Assembly (NCBI GenBank): GCA_965228045.1
Contig: OZ245789.1
Location: 2,852,001 to 2,916,000, forward strand
Direction of reading: 5' to 3'
Length of the DNA stretch: 64,000 nucleotides
From: JANQEU01 sp965228045
Lineage (GTDB): Bacteria > Bacteroidota > Bacteroidia > Cytophagales > Cyclobacteriaceae
Part shown: piece by piece, positions 42,568-50,884 of the stretch
Position numbering within the stretch: the first letter of the stretch is position 1
Layout: the number at the start of each line of letters is the position of its first letter
The notes under the pieces: generated by a model
Databases searched by the model: none
Told to the model about the DNA's origin: nothing
Seen by the model: only the letters and a program-made list of their open reading frames with translations
Position numbers and translations under genes: made by a program

Positions 42568-43482
42568 TCAACCCCACCTTGACTTCCATCCCCTGACATC
42601 CACATGAATAAAACCCATGTGACGAGAATTCTTTTTATAAAACCCTAACCCACCTCTAAACTTCTCATAATCGGGTTTTTGAAATTCTTCATCTACCAGG
42701 TTATAAAAGAGGCGCACATCCCGCTCATCAATTACCCCGTCCTTATTCAGATCGTCCATGTTGCCATCACTGTCCTGATCAATGAAAATATCTGCTGCTC
42801 CACCGTACACGTGCCTGCTGTACTGGACATTTTTGATTGAGGCATTGTAATAGGGCGTTCTGTATCCGCTTATAAAACCAAAAGTGTCTATGGAATAACC
42901 TGCTTTGTTAGTCTTTTCCAATAGATACTCAAGCTTGAGCAAAAGTCGCTCTCTGACAATGAGGTATTTAGGAAAGTCACCGGTTTGCTTGCATACAAAT
43001 TGCTTCAAAGTGAAATGAGGCGTCAGCTTTAGATCCATCATATCCTCAGTCACCTCAAAGAGCCCTTCAGGCCCGTTATAGATTGGGTTGCCGTTCAATG
43101 GTTTGGAAGGATAACTCCCAATACGATAACCATTCAAATAGGCCCCCTCCTTTTTAGCCATAGGGGTCATGATCAGAAGATTGATCGTCATGGTCTCATT
43201 ACCTGATTGTATCAATATTGATTTGAGTCCTGAGGACGATGGTAAATTCCAGATCCACTTACCATTCCCTTCCTGTAAAACATCAGTCAAGTCCGGGAAA
43301 ATCAAATCTTCCTTGCTTTCGAAAGTAATTTTTCCTCCCGGCATTACAAATAAGGAAAAGATGGAATATGAATTGATCTCACCATTTAAAGTGACTTCAA
43401 AACCAACTTTTGATGGCTGAAAAACGGAATTTGCACTTGCCATCCATACCGGGAAAACAAGTACCAAAATGTACTTTTTCAT
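42568..43482 (-). CDS. M15-type peptidase (DUF882/YcbK-like)
   Basis: A 304-residue exported protein with signal peptide about 1-18, an unassigned beta domain (about 25-145), and a C-terminal zinc-peptidase domain (about 150-304): LTPHFTLKQFVCKQ, FGFISGYRTPYYNA, YSRHVYGGAADIFID (H and D zinc ligands) and MGFIHVDVRG (third ligand). This matches D-Ala-D-Ala or YcbK-like endopeptidases that cut peptidoglycan cross-links. An inserted DSDGNMDDLNKDGVIDERD segment looks like a dockerin-type calcium loop between active-site strands. The gene lies 14 bases after the L,D-transpeptidase, so the two form an operon for the cell wall. Confidence 0.88.
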   Translation of the reverse strand: MKKYILVLVFPVWMASANSVFQPSKVGFEVTLNGEINSYSIFSLFVMPGGKITFESKEDLIFPDLTDVLQEGNGKWIWNLPSSSGLKSILIQSGNETMTINLLIMTPMAKKEGAYLNGYRIGSYPSKPLNGNPIYNGPEGLFEVTEDMMDLKLTPHFTLKQFVCKQTGDFPKYLIVRERLLLKLEYLLEKTNKAGYSIDTFGFISGYRTPYYNASIKNVQYSRHVYGGAADIFIDQDSDGNMDDLNKDGVIDERDVRLFYNLVDEEFQKPDYEKFRGGLGFYKKNSRHMGFIHVDVRGWKSRWG

Positions 43483-43496
43483 TGTCTAAAGGCAGA

Positions 43497-45116
43497 TCAT
43501 ATGGAAGGAGGTCCGGATTTTAACGCCTTCAACACATCAGAATCCCTTTCATAAATGTCTCTGCGAAAGTTAATCATGCCATTTTCTACCCATGAAGTCA
43601 GGTATTGAATGTGCACAGTTACAGGCTCTATCAGAATTATGGTTTGCTCATTCCCCGTCTCTATTGCTTTTCGCAAAATTTCTTTCCTACCAGGTTCATT
43701 TCCTATTAAATACTGAGCAAATTCCATTGGCTTATTCAGTCGGATGCATCCGGAGCTAAAGATTCGTTCGGTTCGATTGAAAAGCTCGCGGGAAGGGGTA
43801 TCATGGATGTAGATATTATATGGATTTGGGAACATAAATTTGACCGCTCCCAATGCATTATCAGGGCCTGGTTCCTGTCGCACGGTATACGGGAAGTAGT
43901 CACGGGACATTGAAGCCCAGTCAATCGTATTGGGATCTACAGGGGTAAGCACGCCATCACTGTTGGTAAGCACCTTCATATTCTTGTTTGCCAAATAGGT
44001 GATATCCTTTTGTACTGCTGGAATGAGGTCATTGAAAAGTATGGTTGGCGGGACCGTCCAGGTAGGGTTCACCACCATGTAGGTCATTTTACCTGAGAAG
44101 ACAGGAGTCTTACGAAAAGGCTTCCCAACGATCACTTTTTCTTCGAAGGTTAAATCATCATCCTTAAACACTCGCATCCTGAAATTGGCAATATTTACGA
44201 TCAGGTAGTGGTCTCCAAGGTCCTTTGTAATCCATCTGTACCTTTCCATGTTGATCTTGATCTGATCGATCCTGTCACTGACAGGCACATTCATGGCTGC
44301 AATGGTTTTCTCCCCGGTGTTTCCATCCACATCCAATCCGTGACGCATCTGAAATTGGCGCACCGCTTCCGATATCATTTGATCGTACTCTCCTGATGGC
44401 TCATAATCTTCAGGTAGTTCACCTGTGTATTGTAACCTATCCGCAATTGCCTCTACCCTCTTCTTGTCCACCATACCGGGCTTAAGGGTTTCTCCTTTTG
44501 GAACACTCCCCCAACCTCCATTTTTTTCGTAACCAATATGAGTCTCAAGGAACATGCGCAAGTCATCATAGTCTTTTGTATCCGGTGCAAGACCATAAAA
44601 CTCATCCTGCAGGTCATCTGAGACAATCGCCATTTCCAGGAATTTTCGGGCATTACCCTCCCTTCTGATCGCCTTCCATTGACTGTCCACAGATTCCGGA
44701 TTGATCTTGCCGTTCAAAAAGTGACTTGCATAGAGAAGCGCCGCATCGGTCAACAGTATATCCAGATTCGCTCTTTTCTCTCCTTTCAAATCCTCCAGCT
44801 CTTTGATTTCCGAGATTGCTGAAAAATGGTAATCTCCGGAGGTCAGGCCTTCCTTTTCAGCATTGCCAATAACCTTTATCAATTGAGTGGCCTTGTTGCT
44901 TGACCAGGCTAATTGAAATGACCTTTCCAGATAGAATTCAGGAAGCATGGTCTTGCAATGGAGTATTTCTCCCTCAACGGACATCACTCGTCCTGCGATA
45001 ATACCTTCTGTTTTCCTTCTCAGAAACTCCTGATCCACCTCCTGGGCATAGCAGGTTCCCAAACAAAAGATGATCGGCAAGGTCGAAAGAACAATTCTAA
45101 AGTAGTAATTCATCAA
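43497..45116 (-). CDS. L,D-transpeptidase (YcbB/LdtD-like)
   Basis: A 539-residue exported enzyme that makes 3-3 cross-links or links proteins to peptidoglycan. Signal peptide about 1-24; a helical YcbB-like region about 30-215; a peptidoglycan-binding repeat about 225-280 (YDQMISEAVRQFQMRHGLDV, DGNTGEKTIAAMNV); the YkuD catalytic domain about 300-490 with TPVFSGKMTYMVVNPTWTVP, IYIHDTPSRELF and the catalytic SSGCIRL (Cys about 448). This is the usual YcbB order. The M15 peptidase follows 14 bases downstream on the same strand. Confidence 0.93.
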   Translation of the reverse strand: MMNYYFRIVLSTLPIIFCLGTCYAQEVDQEFLRRKTEGIIAGRVMSVEGEILHCKTMLPEFYLERSFQLAWSSNKATQLIKVIGNAEKEGLTSGDYHFSAISEIKELEDLKGEKRANLDILLTDAALLYASHFLNGKINPESVDSQWKAIRREGNARKFLEMAIVSDDLQDEFYGLAPDTKDYDDLRMFLETHIGYEKNGGWGSVPKGETLKPGMVDKKRVEAIADRLQYTGELPEDYEPSGEYDQMISEAVRQFQMRHGLDVDGNTGEKTIAAMNVPVSDRIDQIKINMERYRWITKDLGDHYLIVNIANFRMRVFKDDDLTFEEKVIVGKPFRKTPVFSGKMTYMVVNPTWTVPPTILFNDLIPAVQKDITYLANKNMKVLTNSDGVLTPVDPNTIDWASMSRDYFPYTVRQEPGPDNALGAVKFMFPNPYNIYIHDTPSRELFNRTERIFSSGCIRLNKPMEFAQYLIGNEPGRKEILRKAIETGNEQTIILIEPVTVHIQYLTSWVENGMINFRRDIYERDSDVLKALKSGPPSI

Positions 45117-45196
45117 AATTCAAATCAAATCCAATACGCTTTATAAAGTTAATTGTTGCTATTTTGATTATACTTTTATTTCCATAATTACCAAAA

Positions 45197-45769
45197 ATGG
45201 ACTCATTTAATCGTACGGCTCTCATCTTAATTGACATTCAGAAAGGTCTGGATGAAGTTGAATATTACGGAGGTAAAAGAAACAATCCGGATGCAGAAAA
45301 CAACGCCAGGCTTATTTTGGAATTCTTCAGAAAAAACCGAATGCCTGTATACCATGTCAAGCACAATTCTACAAATTCCGGGTCTCCATTGCATCCTGAA
45401 AAACCGGGAAATGAAATCAAAGAACTAGTTAAGCCAATCGGCAAAGAACCGGTCTTTGGAAAAACTGTCAACAGTGCATTTATTGGAACCGATCTCGAAA
45501 ATGAACTTAAAAAGGATCAAATTCAACATTTGGTGATCATTGGGCTAACCCTGGAGCATTGCATATCTACATCAGTCCGCATGGCTTCCAATTTAGGTTT
45601 TAAGGTGACTCTGATCTCCGATGCTACCGCTGCATTTCAAAAGCATAAAGCCGATGGTTCTGTCATTGGGGCAGATGTAGTATTTGAAGTAAACATTGAA
45701 AGTTTGCGTGAAGAATTTGCTACTATTATGGAAACAAAATCGCTGCTTAGTATACAACTCGCCAAATAA
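45197..45769 (+). CDS. Isochorismatase-like cysteine hydrolase
   Basis: A 190-residue cytoplasmic enzyme of the isochorismatase-like fold. The catalytic Asp is in ALILIDIQKGLD (about residue 13), the Lys in PVFGKTVNSAFIG (about 94) and the Cys in IGLTLEHCISTSVRMASNLG (about 119), and the cis-peptide G-L-T-L-E is before it. Such enzymes hydrolyse amides or ureides such as nicotinamide or isochorismate; the substrate is not deducible. The stop and the start of the next gene share TAATG, so the two are translationally coupled. It diverges from the L,D-transpeptidase gene. Confidence 0.92.
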   Translation: MDSFNRTALILIDIQKGLDEVEYYGGKRNNPDAENNARLILEFFRKNRMPVYHVKHNSTNSGSPLHPEKPGNEIKELVKPIGKEPVFGKTVNSAFIGTDLENELKKDQIQHLVIIGLTLEHCISTSVRMASNLGFKVTLISDATAAFQKHKADGSVIGADVVFEVNIESLREEFATIMETKSLLSIQLAK

Positions 45770-46329
45770 TGTCAACAAAAGAACTTAATGCACTTCGCCT
45801 GGAATTATCTGTGAAATCCAAAAATGGGATAGATTTTTTAACCTCGGCCACCTTAGTCTGGATCATTATCTCCATCATTTGGACTATGGATTTTTCGTCT
45901 TACGACAAAAGCGTCCTGACATTCATTGCAGGTGGCATTATGCTGCCTCTCGCATTTGCTATGTCCAAAGTATATAAAACCCAATGGAAAGTTTCACACA
46001 ATATTTTACATTCACTGGGCCTGTGGCTCAACTTCGCACAGCTATTTTACTTCCCTTTTCTCATTTTTATTCTGATCAAACAACCGGACTACTTTATCAT
46101 GACTTATGTTATCATCACCGGAGCACATTTCTTTCCGTATGCCTGGTTTTACAATGAGGTGATTTACGCAATAGCTGCAGGACTAATTTCCGTTGGGGCG
46201 TTGTTGATCGCACTTTTTCTACCTCCGGAAGACTTTTACCTGATCGGATTATTTATTGTGATCTGCCTGACATTGACTACCTTATCCCTCTATTTTTCCT
46301 ATAAAAATAAAAGTAAAAAGACCCTGTAA
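45769..46329 (+). CDS. DUF7010-like membrane protein
   Basis: A 186-residue protein with about six helices: 22-40 (FLTSATLVWIIISIIWT), 47-62, 78-110, 113-128, 130-150 and 156-180. The start LNALRLELSVKSKNGIDFL and the segment HFFPYAWFYNEVIYAI resemble the DUF7010 family, which I recall only as uncharacterised. It is coupled to the cysteine hydrolase by an overlapping TAATG, yet nothing shows that they work together. Confidence 0.82.
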   Translation: MSTKELNALRLELSVKSKNGIDFLTSATLVWIIISIIWTMDFSSYDKSVLTFIAGGIMLPLAFAMSKVYKTQWKVSHNILHSLGLWLNFAQLFYFPFLIFILIKQPDYFIMTYVIITGAHFFPYAWFYNEVIYAIAAGLISVGALLIALFLPPEDFYLIGLFIVICLTLTTLSLYFSYKNKSKKTL

Positions 46330-46383
46330 AATAGCATTGGTAATGCGGTAAGGGAATAAACTTCTACGTTTGTTATTAGTCTC

Positions 46384-47733
46384 ATGACTGCAAAATCCCA
46401 ACGTTTCCACTTTGGCCTTATTCCACTAATTTTCTTTGTTTTTTCTTCCTGCTCTTCAAATGAGCCAGGTCCACCATTGTACGAGGTATCAAACATCGTA
46501 ACCAGCGATAACGCAAACAATGGAAATGCATCGGACATTGAAGTGAATTTTGATGAGTCAACTTTCGTGGAAAACACGGAGGAATACAGGGTCTTTCTAA
46601 TTCCTGAATCAGGTTTGAGCAGCTTTGATCTGGAGTTTGCATTGATGGCAGGGCCGGAAATGTACACCGCTGAAATACCTGAAGAAGTATACCCGGTGCA
46701 GGGAATTGTTTTGAATGAAAGTCAGCTTGACACGGAGGGGAATGCCATCACAGACGGTCAAAACTACTATACTGCGGTATTAACGGTAAGCAAAAACCGG
46801 TCAAAAAATGACCATGTCCTCAACATATCGGAGACCATTTTTAGTCTTAGTGTAAACCCATTCATCGAGGATCATACCTCCGAGATGTCAGTCGGAGCCG
46901 GAAGTCTTGTGGCATTGGATGATCAGCTGTTTATGGGCGATTACAATGTTTTCTCAGAATTTGAAGACCTTTTGGAAGGTGATTTTGTCCTAAAAAGAAT
47001 TGAGAGATCCGGATCAAACAATGATTTTGTTCAGCTCTCCGGAGTCATGGGAGGAAATTCAATAACCTCCCAGGGAGAGGTAGTCCAATCCCTCACCGAG
47101 TACGGAATCATTGTCAAAATTGATCCTCAGGGTATCCAGACGACCTTATTGGAATCAGATAAATTCCTGTACGATGGAGTCTTCGTAAATGCCAACGATG
47201 AGATATTTCTCGTTGAAAAAACAGACCATCAACTGCTTCAATTAAACTCAGATGGAACAACCACTCTCATTGCTGAATTGCCGGAAAATCCAAGAGGTTT
47301 GACGGGTGATGAAAATGGAAACTTCTATGTTTCGCACAATAGTGAAGAAGGTATTATCTCTAAGATAACATCTAATGGAACCGTGAGTACATTCGCAACA
47401 ATTCCGACTTATGTTTCCCCAAATTACCTTGTTGAATTTTTTATGTGGCTGGGTTACATCACCTACCATAATGACGCATTATATGTGGTAGGCACCAGCG
47501 TACACACGATATATCGCATTGACATGAATGGCAACGTGGAGAGATTTATCGGTACGGAAGACAGAGGTGTACCCCGGGGTGATATTCGAACGGCAAAATT
47601 GAACCGACCTATGGGAATTGCGATAAGCGCTAATGGAGATTTTCTCTATTTCAGTGGTGGCACGGACACGCATCCCTCACACACTCAGTACTCCGTCCCT
47701 TCCAAAATCTACAAAGTAAATCTGCTGGATTAA
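46384..47733 (+). CDS. Lipoprotein with NHL/SMP-30-like beta-propeller
   Basis: A 449-residue lipoprotein with a signal peptide and lipobox FSSC (Cys21). Residues about 30-140 are a variable acidic domain (SDNANNGNASDIEVNFDEST). From about 165 a beta-propeller follows with NHL-like blades: YGIIVKIDPQGIQTTLLESD, VNANDEIFLVEKT, GDENGNFYVSHNSEEGIIS, HNDALYVVGTSVHTIYRID and RPMGIAISANGDFLYFSGG. Surface or periplasmic binding is likely; no catalytic residues are evident. It is convergent with the M20 gene with no gap between stops. Confidence 0.87.
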   Translation: MTAKSQRFHFGLIPLIFFVFSSCSSNEPGPPLYEVSNIVTSDNANNGNASDIEVNFDESTFVENTEEYRVFLIPESGLSSFDLEFALMAGPEMYTAEIPEEVYPVQGIVLNESQLDTEGNAITDGQNYYTAVLTVSKNRSKNDHVLNISETIFSLSVNPFIEDHTSEMSVGAGSLVALDDQLFMGDYNVFSEFEDLLEGDFVLKRIERSGSNNDFVQLSGVMGGNSITSQGEVVQSLTEYGIIVKIDPQGIQTTLLESDKFLYDGVFVNANDEIFLVEKTDHQLLQLNSDGTTTLIAELPENPRGLTGDENGNFYVSHNSEEGIISKITSNGTVSTFATIPTYVSPNYLVEFFMWLGYITYHNDALYVVGTSVHTIYRIDMNGNVERFIGTEDRGVPRGDIRTAKLNRPMGIAISANGDFLYFSGGTDTHPSHTQYSVPSKIYKVNLLD

Positions 47734-49347
47734 TTATTTACCCTTCAGCTTTTCCTTCAATGCTTCCATTTGATCCGGTCTGATGGTTGGATAGGTAATT
47801 CCAAGTTGCTCCAGGTATGAATCATACTGGCTTTCATCGTAGTAGTATGGCGCCAGTTTCGGGGCGTACTCTTCCATGATCCTACTGTTCAGATAAGTTG
47901 GTGGCTTATCCGTATCCGAGATCATCGGCACATATTTCTGCTTAGAACTTTGTTCATTTCTGAAGTAATCCCATGCCTGATCCACGAGTTCGGGCTTTAA
48001 CAGAAAATCCAGTATTGTCATGGCTTCGACTTTTGCCCCTGCTACTACCCCTTTATGGGCAATGGGCGTTGCCATGGCAATGGCATTGGACCAATGATGT
48101 CCCTGAAGCCCGGGAATGTTGGAAGGAAATCGGAGAGTTACCGTTGGGACTTTCCAACTGATGTCGCCAATATCATCGGAGCCACCGCTTACCGGATTTT
48201 CCACAGGCAACCCAATGGTATCAAGTTTAATGTCCAGCCCTGTCGTATCTCTTGTGGAGTTTACCTCCCGCTGAACGGCCATGGCCAGCATCTGATCCTC
48301 CTGGCTCCATTCAGGTAGACCCACGGTTTTAATATTTTCATACATGGTCTCCGCGATGACTTTATTGAAATGCCGGGGCCATGCCGTACCCAGGATTCTT
48401 TTGGACATTTTAGTCCGTGTCATCATGGCAGCCCCCTCGGCGATTTCGTTACCACGCTCATAAGCTTCCATGATTTTAGGATAGGTCACTTCTCTGAAAT
48501 AATACCAGATCGAAGCCTTGGAAGGCACTACATTGGGCTGGTCCCCACCATAATTGATGATAGAATGTGATCGTCCAAGCGGGTGCATATGCTCCCGGGC
48601 GTAGTTCCATCCTATATTCATAAGCTCAACGGCATCCGCAGCACTTCTTCCTCTCCAGGGTGCACCTGCCGAATGCGCCGATTCTCCTTCGAAAGTATAC
48701 TCTACGGAAATAAGACCTGTTCCTCTGGCCTGCCCATAGGAAACTGTCATATTACTGGACACATGAGTGAATATGCACATATCCACTTCATCGAAATAAC
48801 CGTCTCGGGTAAAATAGGCTTTGGTCGCCACCAACTCCTCAGCAACACCTGGCCACATGATAAGTGTCCCGGGAATATTCTCCCGTTCCATTATTTCTTT
48901 TACCGCCAAAACAGCAAGTACATTTAGCGGTACGCCTGAATTATGTCCCTCACCATGTCCGGGTGCCCCCTCGACAATGGGATCGTGATACGCGACTCCT
49001 GGCTTTTGAGAAGCTTTAGGGATACAATCAAGATCACTACCTATGGCAATCACTGGCTTGCCCGAACCCCATTTTGCCCACCAGGCAGTAGGTACACCTG
49101 AAATACCATATTCAACTTCGAAACCATTTTCTTCCAAAATACCGGTGATATATTTTGAGGTTTCAACCTCCCAAAATCCCAGCTCCGCAAAACTGAAAAC
49201 CTTGTCTACCATGACCTGAGCCATTTTGGACTGGCCATCGATTTTTTCAGCCACCTCTTTCTTCAATACTTCAATTTTGGGATCTTCCTGGGCCCTGAGC
49301 AGGATGGGGATGGTTAATGTGATCAGAATCGTCAGTGCTTTTCTCAT
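47734..49347 (-). CDS. M20 amidohydrolase, AbgB-like, exported
   Basis: A 537-residue exported amidohydrolase with signal peptide about 1-19. The M20D pattern is seen in VYGISGVPTAWWAKWGSGKP (after about 75), IAIGSDLDCIPK, GHGEGHNSGVPLNV (about 131-144), VAEELVATKAYF and VEYTFEGESAHSAGAPWRGR. The dimerisation domain and the second half of the active site (WKVPTVTLRFP, GLQGHHWSNAIA) follow. AbgB cleaves p-aminobenzoyl-glutamate, so the substrate could be an acyl-amino acid. The usual GHGCGHN metal motif reads GHGEGHN. It faces the TIM-barrel gene divergently. Confidence 0.9.
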   Translation of the reverse strand: MRKALTILITLTIPILLRAQEDPKIEVLKKEVAEKIDGQSKMAQVMVDKVFSFAELGFWEVETSKYITGILEENGFEVEYGISGVPTAWWAKWGSGKPVIAIGSDLDCIPKASQKPGVAYHDPIVEGAPGHGEGHNSGVPLNVLAVLAVKEIMERENIPGTLIMWPGVAEELVATKAYFTRDGYFDEVDMCIFTHVSSNMTVSYGQARGTGLISVEYTFEGESAHSAGAPWRGRSAADAVELMNIGWNYAREHMHPLGRSHSIINYGGDQPNVVPSKASIWYYFREVTYPKIMEAYERGNEIAEGAAMMTRTKMSKRILGTAWPRHFNKVIAETMYENIKTVGLPEWSQEDQMLAMAVQREVNSTRDTTGLDIKLDTIGLPVENPVSGGSDDIGDISWKVPTVTLRFPSNIPGLQGHHWSNAIAMATPIAHKGVVAGAKVEAMTILDFLLKPELVDQAWDYFRNEQSSKQKYVPMISDTDKPPTYLNSRIMEEYAPKLAPYYYDESQYDSYLEQLGITYPTIRPDQMEALKEKLKGK

Positions 49348-49463
49348 AGTTCAAATAGGTTAGGCATTCAATCTACCTATTAATCATGATGGAAGCAACC
49401 GCAATTATTCAAGTAGCAAAGGCTTCATTATCTTTAGCAGAAATAATCCAGAATCTTCATCCT

Positions 49464-50402
49464 ATGAAAAGAAGAGAAGTCTTAAAGTCATCTGCATTAG
49501 TTGGGGCGGCATTTGTTGTCGGTAACCGATCCGAACTAGAGGCCAAACCGGTCCAATCTAAAGATCACAATTTCACATTTTGTCTGAACACCAGTACCAT
49601 TCGGAATCAGGAGCTTGGACTAATGGGTGAGATAGAGGCTGCTGCTAATGCCGGTTATGACGGAATTGAAATCTGGATGAATACGCTTCAGAAGTATCTG
49701 GAGGAAGGAGGCAATACATCTGATGTGAAGAAGAAGGCTGAAGATCTCGGAATCGGAATAGAAAACAGTATAGGGTTTGCGGCATGGATAGTTGAAGACG
49801 ATGCCCAAAGGGCCAAAGCCATAGAGCAAACCAAAAAAGAAATGGAACTCCTTGCTCAGATCGGCTGCAAAAGAATAGCAGCACCGCCAATGGGCGCAAC
49901 ACAGGAGCCCGGGCTGGATCTAATGAAAGCCGCGGAACGATACAGAATCGTATGTGAGCTGGGAGCAAAATATGGTGTCACTCCGCAATTGGAGCTGTGG
50001 GGATTTTCGCAAAACCTGCACTTATTTGGCGAAACGCTTTTTGTGGCGGCGGAATCCGGTCATCCTTTGGCGGTCATACTCCCGGATGTCTATCACCTTA
50101 GACGCGGTGGATCACCTTTCGAAGCATTGGAAATGATAAATGGTTCCAAGATCCAGATGTTTCACCTCAATGATTACCCAGGAGACGTACCCAAATCCGA
50201 CCTTACCGATGGTATGCGTGTAATGCCGGGAGATGGTGACGCACCCCTTGACAAAATACTGGGTACTCTTAATGCCAAAAATGTTCCGATTGTGCTTTCT
50301 CTCGAGATTTTTAATGAGGACGTTTGGAAAATGGAAGCATCAGAAGCATGTAAACTCGGATTGGCCAAAATGAAATCAGTCGTGAAATCAGCTGTAGGCT
50401 AG
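49464..50402 (+). CDS. Tat-exported sugar phosphate isomerase/epimerase-like TIM-barrel protein
   Basis: A 312-residue protein of the xylose-isomerase-like TIM-barrel superfamily. The ATG at 49464 starts KRREVLKSSALVGAAFVVGN, a twin-arginine type signal; a frame from 49386 only adds 26 residues. Mature motifs: FTFCLNTSTIRNQELGL, AANAGYDGIEIWMN, LAQIGCKRIAAPPMG, TPQLELWGFSQ (Glu likely binds metal), VILPDVYHLRRGG, IQMFHLNDYPG and VPIVLSLEIFN. Possible activities are isomerase or epimerase on sugars or polyols. It stands alone and is followed by the repeat array. Confidence 0.9.
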   Translation: MKRREVLKSSALVGAAFVVGNRSELEAKPVQSKDHNFTFCLNTSTIRNQELGLMGEIEAAANAGYDGIEIWMNTLQKYLEEGGNTSDVKKKAEDLGIGIENSIGFAAWIVEDDAQRAKAIEQTKKEMELLAQIGCKRIAAPPMGATQEPGLDLMKAAERYRIVCELGAKYGVTPQLELWGFSQNLHLFGETLFVAAESGHPLAVILPDVYHLRRGGSPFEALEMINGSKIQMFHLNDYPGDVPKSDLTDGMRVMPGDGDAPLDKILGTLNAKNVPIVLSLEIFNEDVWKMEASEACKLGLAKMKSVVKSAVG

Positions 50403-50407
50403 TAGTA

Positions 50408-50884
50408 TTTCCGCAGATTACACAGATGGACACAGATAGAATATCAATCAGCGGCAATCGGCGAGATCGGCTGGAGTTTCTTCTTTCACCTATATTCCCA
50501 CATATACTGCGGTTGAGTAAAGGAAAATCTGTGGTGATCAGCGAAATCCGTGGGTAATTCTTCTTTTATCTTTATTCCAGCAGAAACCGCAGATGGACAC
50601 AGATCGAATATTCCAATCAGCGGGTATCAGCGAAATCCGCGGGAGATTCTTTTAATTAACATTTCCCTCAGATATTACAGATGAGGAAAGATGAAATCAG
50701 CGGTAATCGGCGAAATCCGCGGGAGATTCTTCTTTCACCTATATTCCCGGCAAATACCACTGATGGACGCAGAGGAGGAAAATCTGCGTATATCAGCGAA
50801 ATCCGCGGGAGATTCTTCTTTCATTTTTATTCCCGCAGATACCGCAGAAGGACGCAGATTAGGAAAGAGGAAAATCAGTAGTGA
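50408..50884. repeat. Tandem array of six imperfect 80-88 bp repeats
   Basis: Units begin near 50408, 50495, 50575, 50663, 50744 and 50830 with TTCC(C)GCAGAT-like starts. Each carries a core GCAGATGGACGCAGAT and ends with AGCGAAATCCGCGGGAGA, then TTCTTCTTT and a variable CACCTATA/ATTTTTA spacer; spacing is 87, 80, 88, 81 and 86. The two ends (CCCGCAGAT and ATCCGCGGG) are imperfectly palindromic and could fold into a stem. The sixth unit is partial and stops at 50884, at the stop codon of the next gene. I know this kind of CGCAGAT/ATCCGCGGG dispersed intergenic repeat from many bacteria. Two plus-strand frames inside it are not genes. Confidence 0.9.

Noticed and set aside
50408..50884. CRISPR array
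   Set aside because: Units are 80-88 bp, imperfect along their whole length, with no constant short repeat, no unique spacers and no cas genes nearby.
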